A DNA stretch of 64,000 bases. Origin: Actinomycetota bacterium. GTDB taxonomy: Bacteria > Actinomycetota > Actinomycetes > Actinomycetales > Dermatophilaceae. The stretch spans positions 33,906 to 97,905 of the forward strand of contig JAIUPO010000017.1 of the NCBI GenBank assembly GCA_020160805.1. Direction: 5' to 3'. Below, piece by piece: positions 29,536 to 41,273 of this stretch (its first letter is position 1; each line of letters begins with the position of its first letter). The notes beneath the pieces were generated by a model. It was not told the origin of the DNA. It did no database searches and worked only from the letters and a program-made list of their open reading frames with translations. Made by a program: the position numbers and the translations under genes.

Positions 29536-29629
29536 GGCCGTTTTCCGTAGGTCTCGGGCCGGGTCAGGGCTCGAATGCGTATGCCGAAAATCCCCCGCTA
29601 CTCCCGGCGTGGGCCTAGCCTGCTGTCGC

Positions 29630-30679
29630 ATGACCACCCCCCGCCCCGCCCTCCTTGCCCTCGCGACCGCCGGCGCGACGACGCTGATCGCCGCCATCGC
29701 CCTCCCAGCCCAGGCCGCCGGCTCCTCGTATGTCGCCCTCGGCGATAGCTACTCCTCCGGGACCGGTACCCGCAGCTACCTCAATGACGGAACGTCGTGC
29801 CAGCGCTCGGTCTATGCCTACCCGAGCCTGATTGCCAGCGCCTCCGGCTACAGCCTGAACTTCCGGGCCTGCTCCGGCGCCAAAATCCCGGACGTCACGA
29901 ATACCCAACTATCGGCCCTGACCAGCTCCACGGCCTATGTCACGATCTCGGTCGGCGGCAATGACGCGGGCTTCGCCAGTGTGCTGACGACCTGCGCGCT
30001 ACCCTCGTGGATGAGCAACTGTTATGGCGCGATCGATAAAGCAAATGCCTACATCAACAACACCCTGCCCAGTGCCCTGAACACGCTGTATGCCAGCATC
30101 CGCGCCCGCTCGCCGCAGGCGAAGGTCACCGTCGTCGGCTATCCGCGAATCTTCAATGGCGAGGACTGCAACGCCTTCACGTGGTTCTCGCCGACCGAGG
30201 AGTCGCGCCTGAACGCGACCGCCGATCTGCTTAACAGCAAGCTCGCCAGCGCGGCGGCGGCTCGAGGCTTCTCCTTCGCCAATCCCACCTCCCGGTTCGT
30301 CGGCCATGCTGTCTGCGACAGCCCGGAGTGGATCAATGGGCTGTCGAACCCGATTTCGGAGTCCTACCACCCCAAGGTTGACGGCCACGCCTACGGTTAT
30401 CTGCCGACCGTCAGTCCCTATGTCACTGGCTCGGCGCTGCGGATGTCCGCCGGCCTCAAGGCGACCGCGGCCGCCTCCGCCGATCGGCTCGCTCGCGAGC
30501 AGAGTGCGTATGCCGCCGCCGACCGCCGCATCCAGCCCAAGTCGTTTGTTGCACCGGACCTGAGCACCCCTGCCGCGAAGGCCGCTGCCGCCCGCGCCGG
30601 GGTGGACTTGTCCTCGCGCGCGAGCATCGACGCCGCCGACGCTGCGTATGACGTCCGCCAGCGGGCCGCCTTGCGCTGA
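29630..30679 (+). CDS. Secreted SGNH/GDSL-family esterase or lipase
   Basis: 349 residues from ATG 29630, with a signal peptide ending near AQAAGS. Block I YVALGDSYSSGTG carries the nucleophile Ser, block III is SVGGNDAGF and block V is SYHPKVDGHAYGYLP (Asp/His pair). Cys residues (TSCQRS, RACSGAK, TTCALP, SNCYG, EDCNAF, AVCDSPEW) suggest disulphides, as in the Streptomyces lipase SCO1725 family. The C-terminal 90 residues are Ala-rich and probably linker-like. It is secreted outside the cell. Confidence 0.9.
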   Translation: MTTPRPALLALATAGATTLIAAIALPAQAAGSSYVALGDSYSSGTGTRSYLNDGTSCQRSVYAYPSLIASASGYSLNFRACSGAKIPDVTNTQLSALTSSTAYVTISVGGNDAGFASVLTTCALPSWMSNCYGAIDKANAYINNTLPSALNTLYASIRARSPQAKVTVVGYPRIFNGEDCNAFTWFSPTEESRLNATADLLNSKLASAAAARGFSFANPTSRFVGHAVCDSPEWINGLSNPISESYHPKVDGHAYGYLPTVSPYVTGSALRMSAGLKATAAASADRLAREQSAYAAADRRIQPKSFVAPDLSTPAAKAAAARAGVDLSSRASIDAADAAYDVRQRAALR

Positions 30680-30707
30680 GGATCCTCGCTGACGCTCGCC
30701 CGCGCGA

Positions 30708-30741
30708 CCGGGAAGGTGGCTGGCATCGGCCACCCTCCCGG
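30708..30741 (+). terminator. Hairpin after SGNH esterase gene
   Basis: Imperfect 13-bp inverted repeat (arms 30708-30720 and 30729-30741, one mismatch) in the 3' region of the esterase gene. No T-tract. Confidence 0.5.
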
Positions 30742-30788
30742 CAGGCGGGCAGGCCGAGCCCTTCCGTGATGACTGGGAAGATGTGCAC

Positions 30789-31157
30789 ATGCCTCCTCGT
30801 CGTCGGATCCGTCCCGCAGACGGCCAGGCGGCTGTGCAGCGGGTCAAGGCTGCGGCGACGGAGACGGATATGGAGCGCGACGACCTGGCTCTGGCGGTGC
30901 GCTATACGCTCGAAGAGCTCGCGCAACGCCATCCCGGACGCAGCGTCGAGGTGCGCGTTCCGCCCTTTGGGGCGGTGCAGTGCATCGACGGCCCCGTCCA
31001 CCGGCGCGGCACGCCGCCCAATGTCGTCGAAGCCGATGCGTCGACCTGGCTGGACTTGGCCGTCGGAGCCCTGACCTGGCAGGACGCCGTGGAGGACGGC
31101 AAGGTGCGCTGGAGCGGCACGCGTGCCGATCTCTCGGAATACCTCCCCCTGCAATGA
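30789..31157 (+). CDS. Sterol-carrier-family (SCP2-like) small protein
   Basis: 122 residues. It matches the short actinobacterial 'sterol carrier family' proteins found near purine genes (similar to Rv0807 next to Rv0808 purF in Mycobacterium tuberculosis): [44 protein letters not shown]. The SCP2 fold binds acyl or lipid ligands in known members; no ligand is known here. ATG 30789 is preferred over GTG 30783 because GGGAAG lies about 8 bp upstream. Confidence 0.8.
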   Translation: MPPRRRIRPADGQAAVQRVKAAATETDMERDDLALAVRYTLEELAQRHPGRSVEVRVPPFGAVQCIDGPVHRRGTPPNVVEADASTWLDLAVGALTWQDAVEDGKVRWSGTRADLSEYLPLQ

Positions 31158-31182
31158 GCGCCTTGCAATGGGCGCCCCCCGG

Positions 31183-32217
31183 CTATTCGCCCGGATAGGC
31201 GACACCGATCTGAGCCCGGACCTCATCGAGCGTGCGCATGATCGACAAGGTGTCGCGCCAGGGCATGATTGGGCTCTCTAGCTCGCCAGCCGAGAGCCGA
31301 CGGGCCGCCTCGGCGGCTTCATACCGCAGCCCCACATGGCGACTCCCGAGGTCGTAACCCCAGGTCCCCAGCACCGCACCGTCGGGACTGACCAGGCGAA
31401 CCTTGTTCGGCATATAGAAGTCGCCGTCGATCTCGATCCTGGCCTGATCGCCTGCCACGCAGGCGGTGGTCGGGGTCTTGGCAGCCATGGTGGCGTTGAG
31501 GATCGCCTGGGCGCCCCCGTCACCGCCCCGGGCCACGATGCTCACCGTCGCATCGACGCCCTCCGGGGTCAACGTCCCGATGGCCTGGACGTCGCTCAGG
31601 TCGCCGAGCACCATCTGCGCGAAGGACGCCGGATAGATGCCGAGATCGAGCAGCGCCCCGCCAGCGAGCGCTGGATCGGACAGTCGCTGGGGACCGCCCG
31701 GCCACAGCCGCTGGCCGTGATCGGCAAAGACAGTGTGTACCGTGCCGAGATGCCCGCCTTCGACAAGCTGGCGAACGACGTCATAGTGCGGCAGGAAGCG
31801 GGCCCACATCGCCTCCATACAGAACAGGCCGGCAGCCCGTGCGGCGCCGAGGAGCCGCGAGGCTTCGTCCGCGTTGCGGGTGAAGGCCTTCTCGACCAGC
31901 ACCGGCTTGCCAGCCTCCAATGCGAGCAAAGCGTGCTCGAGGTGCGCCGAGTGCGGGCTGGCGACGTAGACAATGTCCACGTCCTGTGCCGCCACCAACT
32001 CTGCATAGCTGCCCACGCTGCGGGCCACCCCATGCTCGGTCGCGAAGCGGGCCGCGGATTCGGCGTTTCTCGACCCCACGACGGCGAGAGTGGACCGGGT
32101 GCCGGAGCGCACGGCATACGCCATGGCCCCGGCAATCAGACCGGTCCCGAGGATGCCCCACCGGACCGGTGGGGCATCCATCGGGTCGGGGACCCGGCTC
32201 TGCGGCAGTTCGCTCAC
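31183..32217 (-). CDS. Gfo/Idh/MocA-family oxidoreductase
   Basis: 344 residues from GTG 32217, which overlaps the upstream peptidase stop; ATG 32181 is an alternative. Rossmann fold VRWGILGTGLIAGAMAYAV binds NAD(P). VYVASPHSAHLEHALLALEAGKPVLVEKAFTRN is the canonical EKP-type motif with the active-site Lys, and GGALLDLGIYP is the C-terminal domain signature. These enzymes oxidise or reduce sugars or cyclitols; the substrate is unknown. It is co-transcribed with the peptidase. Confidence 0.92.
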   Translation of the reverse strand: MSELPQSRVPDPMDAPPVRWGILGTGLIAGAMAYAVRSGTRSTLAVVGSRNAESAARFATEHGVARSVGSYAELVAAQDVDIVYVASPHSAHLEHALLALEAGKPVLVEKAFTRNADEASRLLGAARAAGLFCMEAMWARFLPHYDVVRQLVEGGHLGTVHTVFADHGQRLWPGGPQRLSDPALAGGALLDLGIYPASFAQMVLGDLSDVQAIGTLTPEGVDATVSIVARGGDGGAQAILNATMAAKTPTTACVAGDQARIEIDGDFYMPNKVRLVSPDGAVLGTWGYDLGSRHVGLRYEAAEAARRLSAGELESPIMPWRDTLSIMRTLDEVRAQIGVAYPGE

Positions 32218-33722
32218 CGCGCCCCGCGCATCATCGCGTTGCGCGCAATGATGTCGGCCGATGCCGGACGGATGCCGTCGAAGCGGGCCGGCAGGAAGCC
32301 GTTCTCGGCGGTCTTGGCCGGCTTGGTGCGGGCGGTCAGCCAGTTGTAGAAGAACGGGCTTAGCTCCTTGCCGGAGATCCGCTCGGCCATGGCGGTGAAC
32401 TCCGGAATGCTGGCATTGCCGCCCTTCTTGGCCGCAGTCCACGCCTTGAGCAGCTTGGTCATGTCCGCCTCACCGATGACATTGCGCAAGGCTGCGAGAG
32501 CCATCCCGCCGCGCAGATAAACCGCGCCATTGAATTCATTCTTGGCGCCGGGATTGGAGATCGGGACCTTCCAGAAGGTGGGGTCGCCGCCGAAAGCCCC
32601 GTAATACTCCTCTAGGAGCTGGTTGGTCGTGCCCTCACCCTTCTTGTCCGACCACAGGAACTCGGCATAGGTGGCGAAGCCCTCGTTGAGCCAGATGTCG
32701 CGCCAGTTGCGGATGCTCACCGAGTCGCCGAACCACTGGTGGGCGTTCTCGTGGACGACGACATACATATTCGTGCCGCCCTCCCAGAAGTCGGGGGTGT
32801 AGACGGGCCGCTGCTGAGTTTCCAGGGCGAAGCCGAAACTCTGGTTGGCGATGACGCCGCCGACCTGCTTGAAGGCATACGGACCGAACTGTGAGGCGCC
32901 CCAGTTGATGACCTCGGGCGTGCGCAGCACATCGGCCTTCGCGCGGGTGATCGCCGAGTCCGAGCGCGTCGTGGTGATCGCCGTGGTGTACGGCCGTTGG
33001 TTCATCGTGCCCGTCAGCACATCGAACTGCCCGACGGCCATGAAGGCGAGATAGGTCGCCATCGGCTGGGACGAGGACCACTTCCAGACGTCCTTGGTGG
33101 TCCCGCTGGTCTTGCCCACGAAATCCCCGGCACCGATCGCTTCCAGGCCCTTGGGCACCGAGAAACTCATCTGGTAGGTCGCCTTGTCACGCGGGTGGTC
33201 GTTGCTGGGGAACCACCACGCGGCGATCTCGGGCTCGCCGAGCGCGATCGCTTCGGAGCCACTGCCGATCCATGGGCTCACGCCGTTGTAGCTGAGTCGG
33301 CTCGGGATGCCGGTGTAGGTCACCTTGACGACCATCGTCGAGCCATTCGTCAGCGGCAGCGTCGGCTTGACGACGAGTTCGTGGGGGTCCGGCTTGGCGA
33401 ACTCGGCGGGCTTGCCGTTGACCGTCACGGTCTTGGCGTCGAGCATCAGATCGAGGTTGAAGGACGACAGGTCCTGGGTCGCCTTGGCCGTGATAATCGC
33501 CGTGCCGGTAATCCGGCCGGAGGTCGGGACATAGTCAACGAACAGGTTGTAGTTGGAGACGTTGTAACCGCCATTGCCATAGGCGGGGTAGTAGGGGTCG
33601 CCGATCCCGCCCGCGCCAGGCGTTGGGGCGGCATTGGCGGCTGTCGCCAAGAGCATCGCGACGGCTGATCCCGTCGCGGCGCTCCCCACGAGCCGTCGGC
33701 GGGTAGTGGTTGAAAGGGTCAT
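32214..33722 (-). CDS. M1-family zinc metallopeptidase, exported by Tat
   Basis: 502 residues. The start at ATG 33722 exposes a twin-arginine signal (TTTRRRLVGSAATGSAVAMLL, cleavage near ANAAP). The zinc site HENAHQWFGD begins at His324 (HExxH) with the third ligand Glu about residue 347 in NEGFATYAE. The typical M1 GAMEN motif is replaced by SFGFALETQQRPVY. It trims N-terminal residues from peptides outside the cell or at the wall. GAGAGGA ribosome site. The downstream oxidoreductase overlaps by 4 bp. Confidence 0.92.
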   Translation of the reverse strand: MTLSTTTRRRLVGSAATGSAVAMLLATAANAAPTPGAGGIGDPYYPAYGNGGYNVSNYNLFVDYVPTSGRITGTAIITAKATQDLSSFNLDLMLDAKTVTVNGKPAEFAKPDPHELVVKPTLPLTNGSTMVVKVTYTGIPSRLSYNGVSPWIGSGSEAIALGEPEIAAWWFPSNDHPRDKATYQMSFSVPKGLEAIGAGDFVGKTSGTTKDVWKWSSSQPMATYLAFMAVGQFDVLTGTMNQRPYTTAITTTRSDSAITRAKADVLRTPEVINWGASQFGPYAFKQVGGVIANQSFGFALETQQRPVYTPDFWEGGTNMYVVVHENAHQWFGDSVSIRNWRDIWLNEGFATYAEFLWSDKKGEGTTNQLLEEYYGAFGGDPTFWKVPISNPGAKNEFNGAVYLRGGMALAALRNVIGEADMTKLLKAWTAAKKGGNASIPEFTAMAERISGKELSPFFYNWLTARTKPAKTAENGFLPARFDGIRPASADIIARNAMMRGAR

Positions 33723-33825
33723 AGCCTGGTCCTCTCCCTGGTCGTCCATGGCCAGTGACACACTAGGACCAGGGACCGACAACCGCATCGGGTCGGTCCG
33801 AAAATCTGCGAAAGGGCGGCCGTCG

Positions 33826-34050
33826 ATGACCCGCAAAGCAGTGGTTCGTCGGGAACCGCGGGTGGCGACCTTCATCGTCACCGGCGCGCTCGTGGGCTTT
33901 CTGGTCGGCTCGGCCATCTACCTGCTGAACGACGACAACGGCCTGTATGACAGCCAAACGGCTCTGGGTTATCTCGCAATCCTCGGCCTCCTGGTCGGCG
34001 CGCTGGGGGGTGCCGCGGTGGCGGCCTTGGTTGCCGGCGGGCGCCGCTGA
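33826..34050 (+). CDS. Small two-helix membrane protein
   Basis: 74 residues: basic N-terminus MTRKAVVRREPRVA, then two hydrophobic helices (TFIVTGALVGFLVGSAIYLL and ALGYLAILGLLVGALGGAAVAALVAG) separated by NDDNGLYDSQ, a basic tail GGRR. Small proteins of this pattern are common in actinobacteria near purine genes; no function is known. Divergent from the M1 peptidase, promoter region shared. Confidence 0.75.
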   Translation: MTRKAVVRREPRVATFIVTGALVGFLVGSAIYLLNDDNGLYDSQTALGYLAILGLLVGALGGAAVAALVAGGRR

Positions 34051-34212
34051 CATACCCCGGGTCGGCTCCGCCGACTCTTATGGGCTCTCGCGCTGCGCGC
34101 GCGTGATGTATGCCGGTCCCCCCGCCTCCCGCTCGTCCAGCGCGCTGTCGGTCCGGCACCGTATCTTGGTGCTCGCGAGGCGCGGCAGACGCTTCTAGCG
34201 AACGGAGTGGCA

Positions 34213-35310
34213 ATGGCATACGACGGGTCCGGCGAATATCGCGAGGACGGCGACGAGGTCTGGGAAGGCGACGGCGAAGGCCGCATCGTCGGCCATGAGC
34301 GCGTCGCGACCTGGGCGGAGGAGACGCGTCGCTACCGGCGCAATCCCGGTGGCTGGTGGTGGGGCGCGCTCCTCGGGGTGCCGGCTGTCTTAGCCGCCGC
34401 GGGTCTGGCGTTCGGCGGCTCTGGCACGACCGCGAACTCCGGATCGGCAGGCAAGACCTCCCCGACCTCCACGACGTCCAGCGCGGGGCAAACCTCCGGC
34501 AGCTCATCGACGTCCAGCTCGAGCGATTCGAGTTCCTCGTCGTCCTCGGGCTCGCCGGCCACGGGCGACGGCACGGTCGCCAGCAGCGCTTTCGCCATTA
34601 CCCGCGCCGGTGATGCCGTCACCGTCCGCGCCGATGTGCCAGACGAGGCGGCCAAGACCGCGCTGATCGACTCCGTGAAGTCCGCCCTCGGCGTTTCCAC
34701 GGTCGTGGACAAGGTCACCGTGGCCGCGAGTGCGGCGGGGCCGGCGCCCGCTGCCGTCGGGAGCGCGCTTGCCGCCTTGAAGGATGCCGGCGACTTCGGC
34801 CTCGCCTGGGACCTGAAGTCCCTGGTGGCAACCGGAACGGTCGCCGCCGAGGATGCCAAAACCAAGGTGGCCGACGCGCTCGCCGCGGCCTGGCCGGGCG
34901 CGTCCGTGAGCAATGGCATCACCGTCGGCACGGATGCAGCCGCCGCCTGCGCGAACCTCGGCGACTCGATCAAGGTCGCGCTCGCCGACACCAAAATCAC
35001 CTTCGTCAAGTACGGCACCGACCCCAATGACGACTCCGTTGCCGTTCTCAAGAGAGTCGCCGCCATGGCCTCGAAGTGCGCCGATGCCCGGCTGACGGTG
35101 ACGGGTTATACCGACTCCTCGGGCTCTGATGCCGAGAACAAGCGGCTCAGCGAACAGCGCGCACAGTCGGTGCGCAAGGTGCTCGTGAGCAATGGCGTCG
35201 CGGACACCCAGGTCACGGCCGTCGGCAAGGGCGAAGCGGACCCGATCGCCTCCAACTCCACTCCGGCGGGTATCGCCGCCAACCGTCGCGTCGAGATCAC
35301 GGTGAACTGA
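34213..35310 (+). CDS. arfA: OmpA-domain membrane protein, ArfA-like
   Basis: 365 residues. Acidic N-terminus, membrane anchor at about 50-70 (GALLGVPAVLAAAGLAFGG), Ser-rich linker (about 75-120), a BON-like region (VTVRADVPDEAAKTALIDSVKSAL), then a C-terminal OmpA peptidoglycan-binding domain LTVTGYTDSSGSDAENKRLSEQRAQSVRKVL ending AANRRVEITVN. It matches Mycobacterium OmpATb/ArfA (Rv0899), a wall-anchored protein needed for acid growth. ATG 34213 follows CGGAG. First gene of a three-gene operon with arfB- and arfC-like genes. Confidence 0.8.
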   Translation: MAYDGSGEYREDGDEVWEGDGEGRIVGHERVATWAEETRRYRRNPGGWWWGALLGVPAVLAAAGLAFGGSGTTANSGSAGKTSPTSTTSSAGQTSGSSSTSSSSDSSSSSSSGSPATGDGTVASSAFAITRAGDAVTVRADVPDEAAKTALIDSVKSALGVSTVVDKVTVAASAAGPAPAAVGSALAALKDAGDFGLAWDLKSLVATGTVAAEDAKTKVADALAAAWPGASVSNGITVGTDAAAACANLGDSIKVALADTKITFVKYGTDPNDDSVAVLKRVAAMASKCADARLTVTGYTDSSGSDAENKRLSEQRAQSVRKVLVSNGVADTQVTAVGKGEADPIASNSTPAGIAANRRVEITVN

Positions 35311-35317
35311 GGAACTC

Positions 35318-35469
35318 ATGGAATTCGTTACTGCCTGGCTGTGGTATCTCCTGGCCTTCGCCCTCGGAGCCCTCGTCGCCTATCTCGTCGCGCGGATGTC
35401 CGTCGGCCCCACCAATGAGAACGAGGCCTTCGCCGACGTTCCCGAAACTCGTGCGATCGGAGACCTGTG

Positions 35470-35470
<1 letters not shown>
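35318..35470 (+). CDS. arfB: ArfB-like 50-residue membrane protein
   Basis: A 50-residue gene: [20 protein letters not shown] begins a single helix that continues with AYLVARMSV, followed by a short acidic tail ([19 protein letters not shown]). It sits 7 bp after the ArfA-like gene and its TGA overlaps the ATG of the arfC-like gene. Size, position and helix match Mycobacterium ArfB (Rv0900), described as an accessory of the ArfA channel. The sequence itself is too short for a firm family call. Confidence 0.78.
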
Positions 35471-38943
<3,473 letters not shown>

Positions 38944-38996
38944 TCCCGCAGCCCCCCCCGACCCTGTCGGGTGGCACCGGACGCGCCCTAGGTGCA

Positions 38997-39032
38997 CGAG
39001 GACCCCGTCTGCTCCAGCAGACGGGGTCCTCG
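38997..39032 (+). terminator. Perfect hairpin terminator after the arfABC-like operon
   Basis: 17-bp perfect inverted repeat (arms 38997-39013 and 39016-39032) with almost no loop, followed by CTTTGG. It closes the arfABC-like operon 54 bp after its last gene. Confidence 0.75.
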
Positions 39033-39054
39033 CTTTGGCACGCAGTTTCGCGCC

Positions 39055-39118
39055 GGAGCGCTCAAATGCCAGCCGAGCGCAGGTATAGCTGTGCTCGGCC
39101 GCGATTTGAGGGCTCCGC
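39055..39118. repeat. 64-bp hairpin element, copy A (upstream of purF)
   Basis: Identical over 64 bp to copy B. Nested inverted repeats: CTCAAAT/ATTTGAG flanked by GGAGC/GCTCC, around GCCGAGC/GCTCGGC, with a loop containing GGTATAGC. Lies between the arfC terminator and purF. Confidence 0.85.
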
Positions 39119-39219
39119 CGCGAGGACTGCGCTCGAGTGGGGCCGGGCGCCGCGGCGCGAGGCCCCCGCCCCCCGCGCAGCGGAGCGCTGAGCTCGTGGC
39201 CGTGAGCGGATGTGTCTCT

Positions 39220-39283
39220 GGAGCGCTCAAATGCCAGCCGAGCGCAGGTATAGCTGTGCTCGGCCGCGATTTGAGGGCTCCGC
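39220..39283. repeat. 64-bp hairpin element, copy B (upstream of purF)
   Basis: Exact second copy of the 64-bp hairpin, 101 bp after copy A ends and 44 bp before the purF start, so likely inside or just before the purF leader. Same orientation as copy A. Confidence 0.85.
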
Positions 39284-39327
39284 GACGAGGACGCTGTACC
39301 CGTCCGACGCTGTGGGAGACTAAGGCC

Positions 39328-40827
39328 GTGCCAGGAGGAGACGGCCAGCTCACCCACGACCTACTGCCCGGGGAGCGCGGCCCGCAGGATGCGTGCGGGG
39401 TGTTCGGGATCTGGGCGCCGGGCGAGGATGTTGCCAAGCTGACCTACTTCGGTCTCTATGCCCTGCAGCACCGCGGCCAGGAATCGGCCGGCATCGCCGC
39501 CTCCGACGGCCGCCGCCTGCTGGTTTACAAGGACATGGGCCTGGTCTCGCAGGTCTTCGACGAGCGCTCGCTGTCCGGGCTGGTCGGACATATCGCCGTC
39601 GGGCACTGCCGCTACTCCACGACCGGCGGCTCGACCTGGGAGAACGCACAGCCGACGCTCGGCGGCCATAGCGGCTTCACCGTCGCCCTCGCCCACAATG
39701 GCAACCTGATCAACTCCGCGGAACTGCGCGAGCTGGTCATGGAACGCGCCGACGCGGGATTCGATGTGCACGCCGGGGAGTTGCGTCGCGGCAACACGAC
39801 CGACACCGCCCTCGTCACAGCGCTCCTTGTCGACGACCCGTCCCGCAGCATCGAGGAGCGCGCGCTGGAGCTGCTGCCCCGGCTGCGCGGCGCATTCAGC
39901 TTCGTGTTCATGGACGAGCACACGTTGTATGCCGCCCGCGACCCGCAGGGGATCCGTCCCCTGGTCCTGGGTCGAGTCGAGCGCGGGTGGGTGGTCGCCT
40001 CCGAGACCGCCGCCCTGGACATCGTCGGCGCCTCCCTGATTCGTGAGGTCGAGCCCGGTGAGCTGATCGCCATCGACGAGGACGGCCTGCGCTCGAGCAA
40101 GTGGGCGATTCCGGAGCCCAAGGGTTGCGTCTTCGAGTACGTCTATCTCGCCCGGCCGGACACCACGATCCGCGGCCGCGTCGTGCACGAAGCACGAGTG
40201 CAAATGGGCCGCACGCTGGCCCGTGAGCATCCGGTCGAGGCGGACCTCGTCATACCCACCCCCGAGTCGGGCACGCCCGCGGCCATCGGCTACGCGCAAG
40301 AGTCCGGGATCCCCTACGGCCAGGGCCTGGTCAAGAATGCGTATGTCGGGCGGACCTTCATCTCGCCGAACCAGACGATTCGCCAGCTCGGTATCCGGCT
40401 CAAGCTCAACCCGCTGAAGGACGTTATCCACGGCAAGCGGCTGGTCGTCGTCGACGACTCGATCGTGCGCGGCAACACCCAGCGCGCGCTCGTCCGCATG
40501 TTGCGCGAGGCCGGTGCAGCCGAAGTGCACGTGCGCATCTCCTCGCCGCCGGTGCGCTGGCCGTGCTTCTACGGCATCGACTTCGCGACCCGTGCCGAGC
40601 TGATCGCGACGGGCATCGGGGTCGATGATGTCTGCCGGTCGATCGGCGCCGACAGCCTCGGCTATATCAGCGAGGCCGGCATGGTAGCGGCCACGAACCA
40701 GCAGCCCGATCAGCTGTGCAGCGCTTGCTTCACCGGCACCTACCCGATTCCGTTGCCCTCGGAGGACAAGCTCGGCAAGGGCCTGCTCGAGATGCAACTG
40801 CCGATGGACCTCAGGCCGCTCGACTGA
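39328..40827 (+). CDS. purF: Amidophosphoribosyltransferase
   Basis: 499 residues from GTG 39328. A 22-residue propeptide (VPGGDGQLTHDLLPGERGPQDA) precedes the catalytic Cys23 of CGVFGIW, which becomes the N-terminal nucleophile of the glutaminase. LQHRGQESAGIAA, HCRYSTTGGSTWEN and HNGNLINSAELR complete that domain. The PRTase PRPP loop is LVVVDDSIVRGNT. The C-terminal half also has Cys positions typical of iron-sulphur-binding enzymes (DQLCSACFTGTYP). First step of purine synthesis; two hairpin repeats lie upstream. Confidence 0.97.
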   Translation: MPGGDGQLTHDLLPGERGPQDACGVFGIWAPGEDVAKLTYFGLYALQHRGQESAGIAASDGRRLLVYKDMGLVSQVFDERSLSGLVGHIAVGHCRYSTTGGSTWENAQPTLGGHSGFTVALAHNGNLINSAELRELVMERADAGFDVHAGELRRGNTTDTALVTALLVDDPSRSIEERALELLPRLRGAFSFVFMDEHTLYAARDPQGIRPLVLGRVERGWVVASETAALDIVGASLIREVEPGELIAIDEDGLRSSKWAIPEPKGCVFEYVYLARPDTTIRGRVVHEARVQMGRTLAREHPVEADLVIPTPESGTPAAIGYAQESGIPYGQGLVKNAYVGRTFISPNQTIRQLGIRLKLNPLKDVIHGKRLVVVDDSIVRGNTQRALVRMLREAGAAEVHVRISSPPVRWPCFYGIDFATRAELIATGIGVDDVCRSIGADSLGYISEAGMVAATNQQPDQLCSACFTGTYPIPLPSEDKLGKGLLEMQLPMDLRPLD

Positions 40828-40884
40828 GCAACCAAGAGCTCCGGCCCACAACGCAAGCGGGGCCGAGGCGGTAGTTTCGGCTCT

Positions 40885-41265
40885 GTGAGTCTTGAGAAGG
40901 TCGTCTTCGGCTTCTTCGTCGTCCTCGCGGCGACCTTGAACTTCGGGTACTTCATCGGCGAGTTGACCGACCCGAACGTTCACAACAAGTACGAACTCTT
41001 CGCGGCGGTCGTCGTCAATATCATCGCGGTCATCTTGAAGTTCGGGGACCGCACGCAGATCGGCGCACTCCATCTCGCCACGAGCTTGGTCGCCGCCATC
41101 CAACTCCTCGCCGCAACCGTGACCTGGCTGCTCGCCGATGCCGATGGCGTCGTCAGTGGCGCCGAGATGAGCGCGGTGGTCTCCATCTCCGGTGGCGCGC
41201 TGATGGCCAATGTCGTCTCCATCGTCCTGCTCGTGGCCGAGACGATCACCTACCACCGCCGCTGA
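40885..41265 (+). CDS. DUF6394-type small membrane protein
   Basis: 126 residues from GTG 40885, with four predicted helices: KVVFGFFVVLAATLNFGYFIG, LFAAVVVNIIAVILKFG, LATSLVAAIQLLAATVTWLLA and SGGALMANVVSIVLLVAETI. Proteins like this (DUF6394) are encoded beside K+ channel proteins carrying TrkA-N domains, as here, 8 bp before the channel gene. Probably an accessory of that channel. Confidence 0.75.
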   Translation: MSLEKVVFGFFVVLAATLNFGYFIGELTDPNVHNKYELFAAVVVNIIAVILKFGDRTQIGALHLATSLVAAIQLLAATVTWLLADADGVVSGAEMSAVVSISGGALMANVVSIVLLVAETITYHRR

Positions 41266-41273
41266 AGCCCGCC

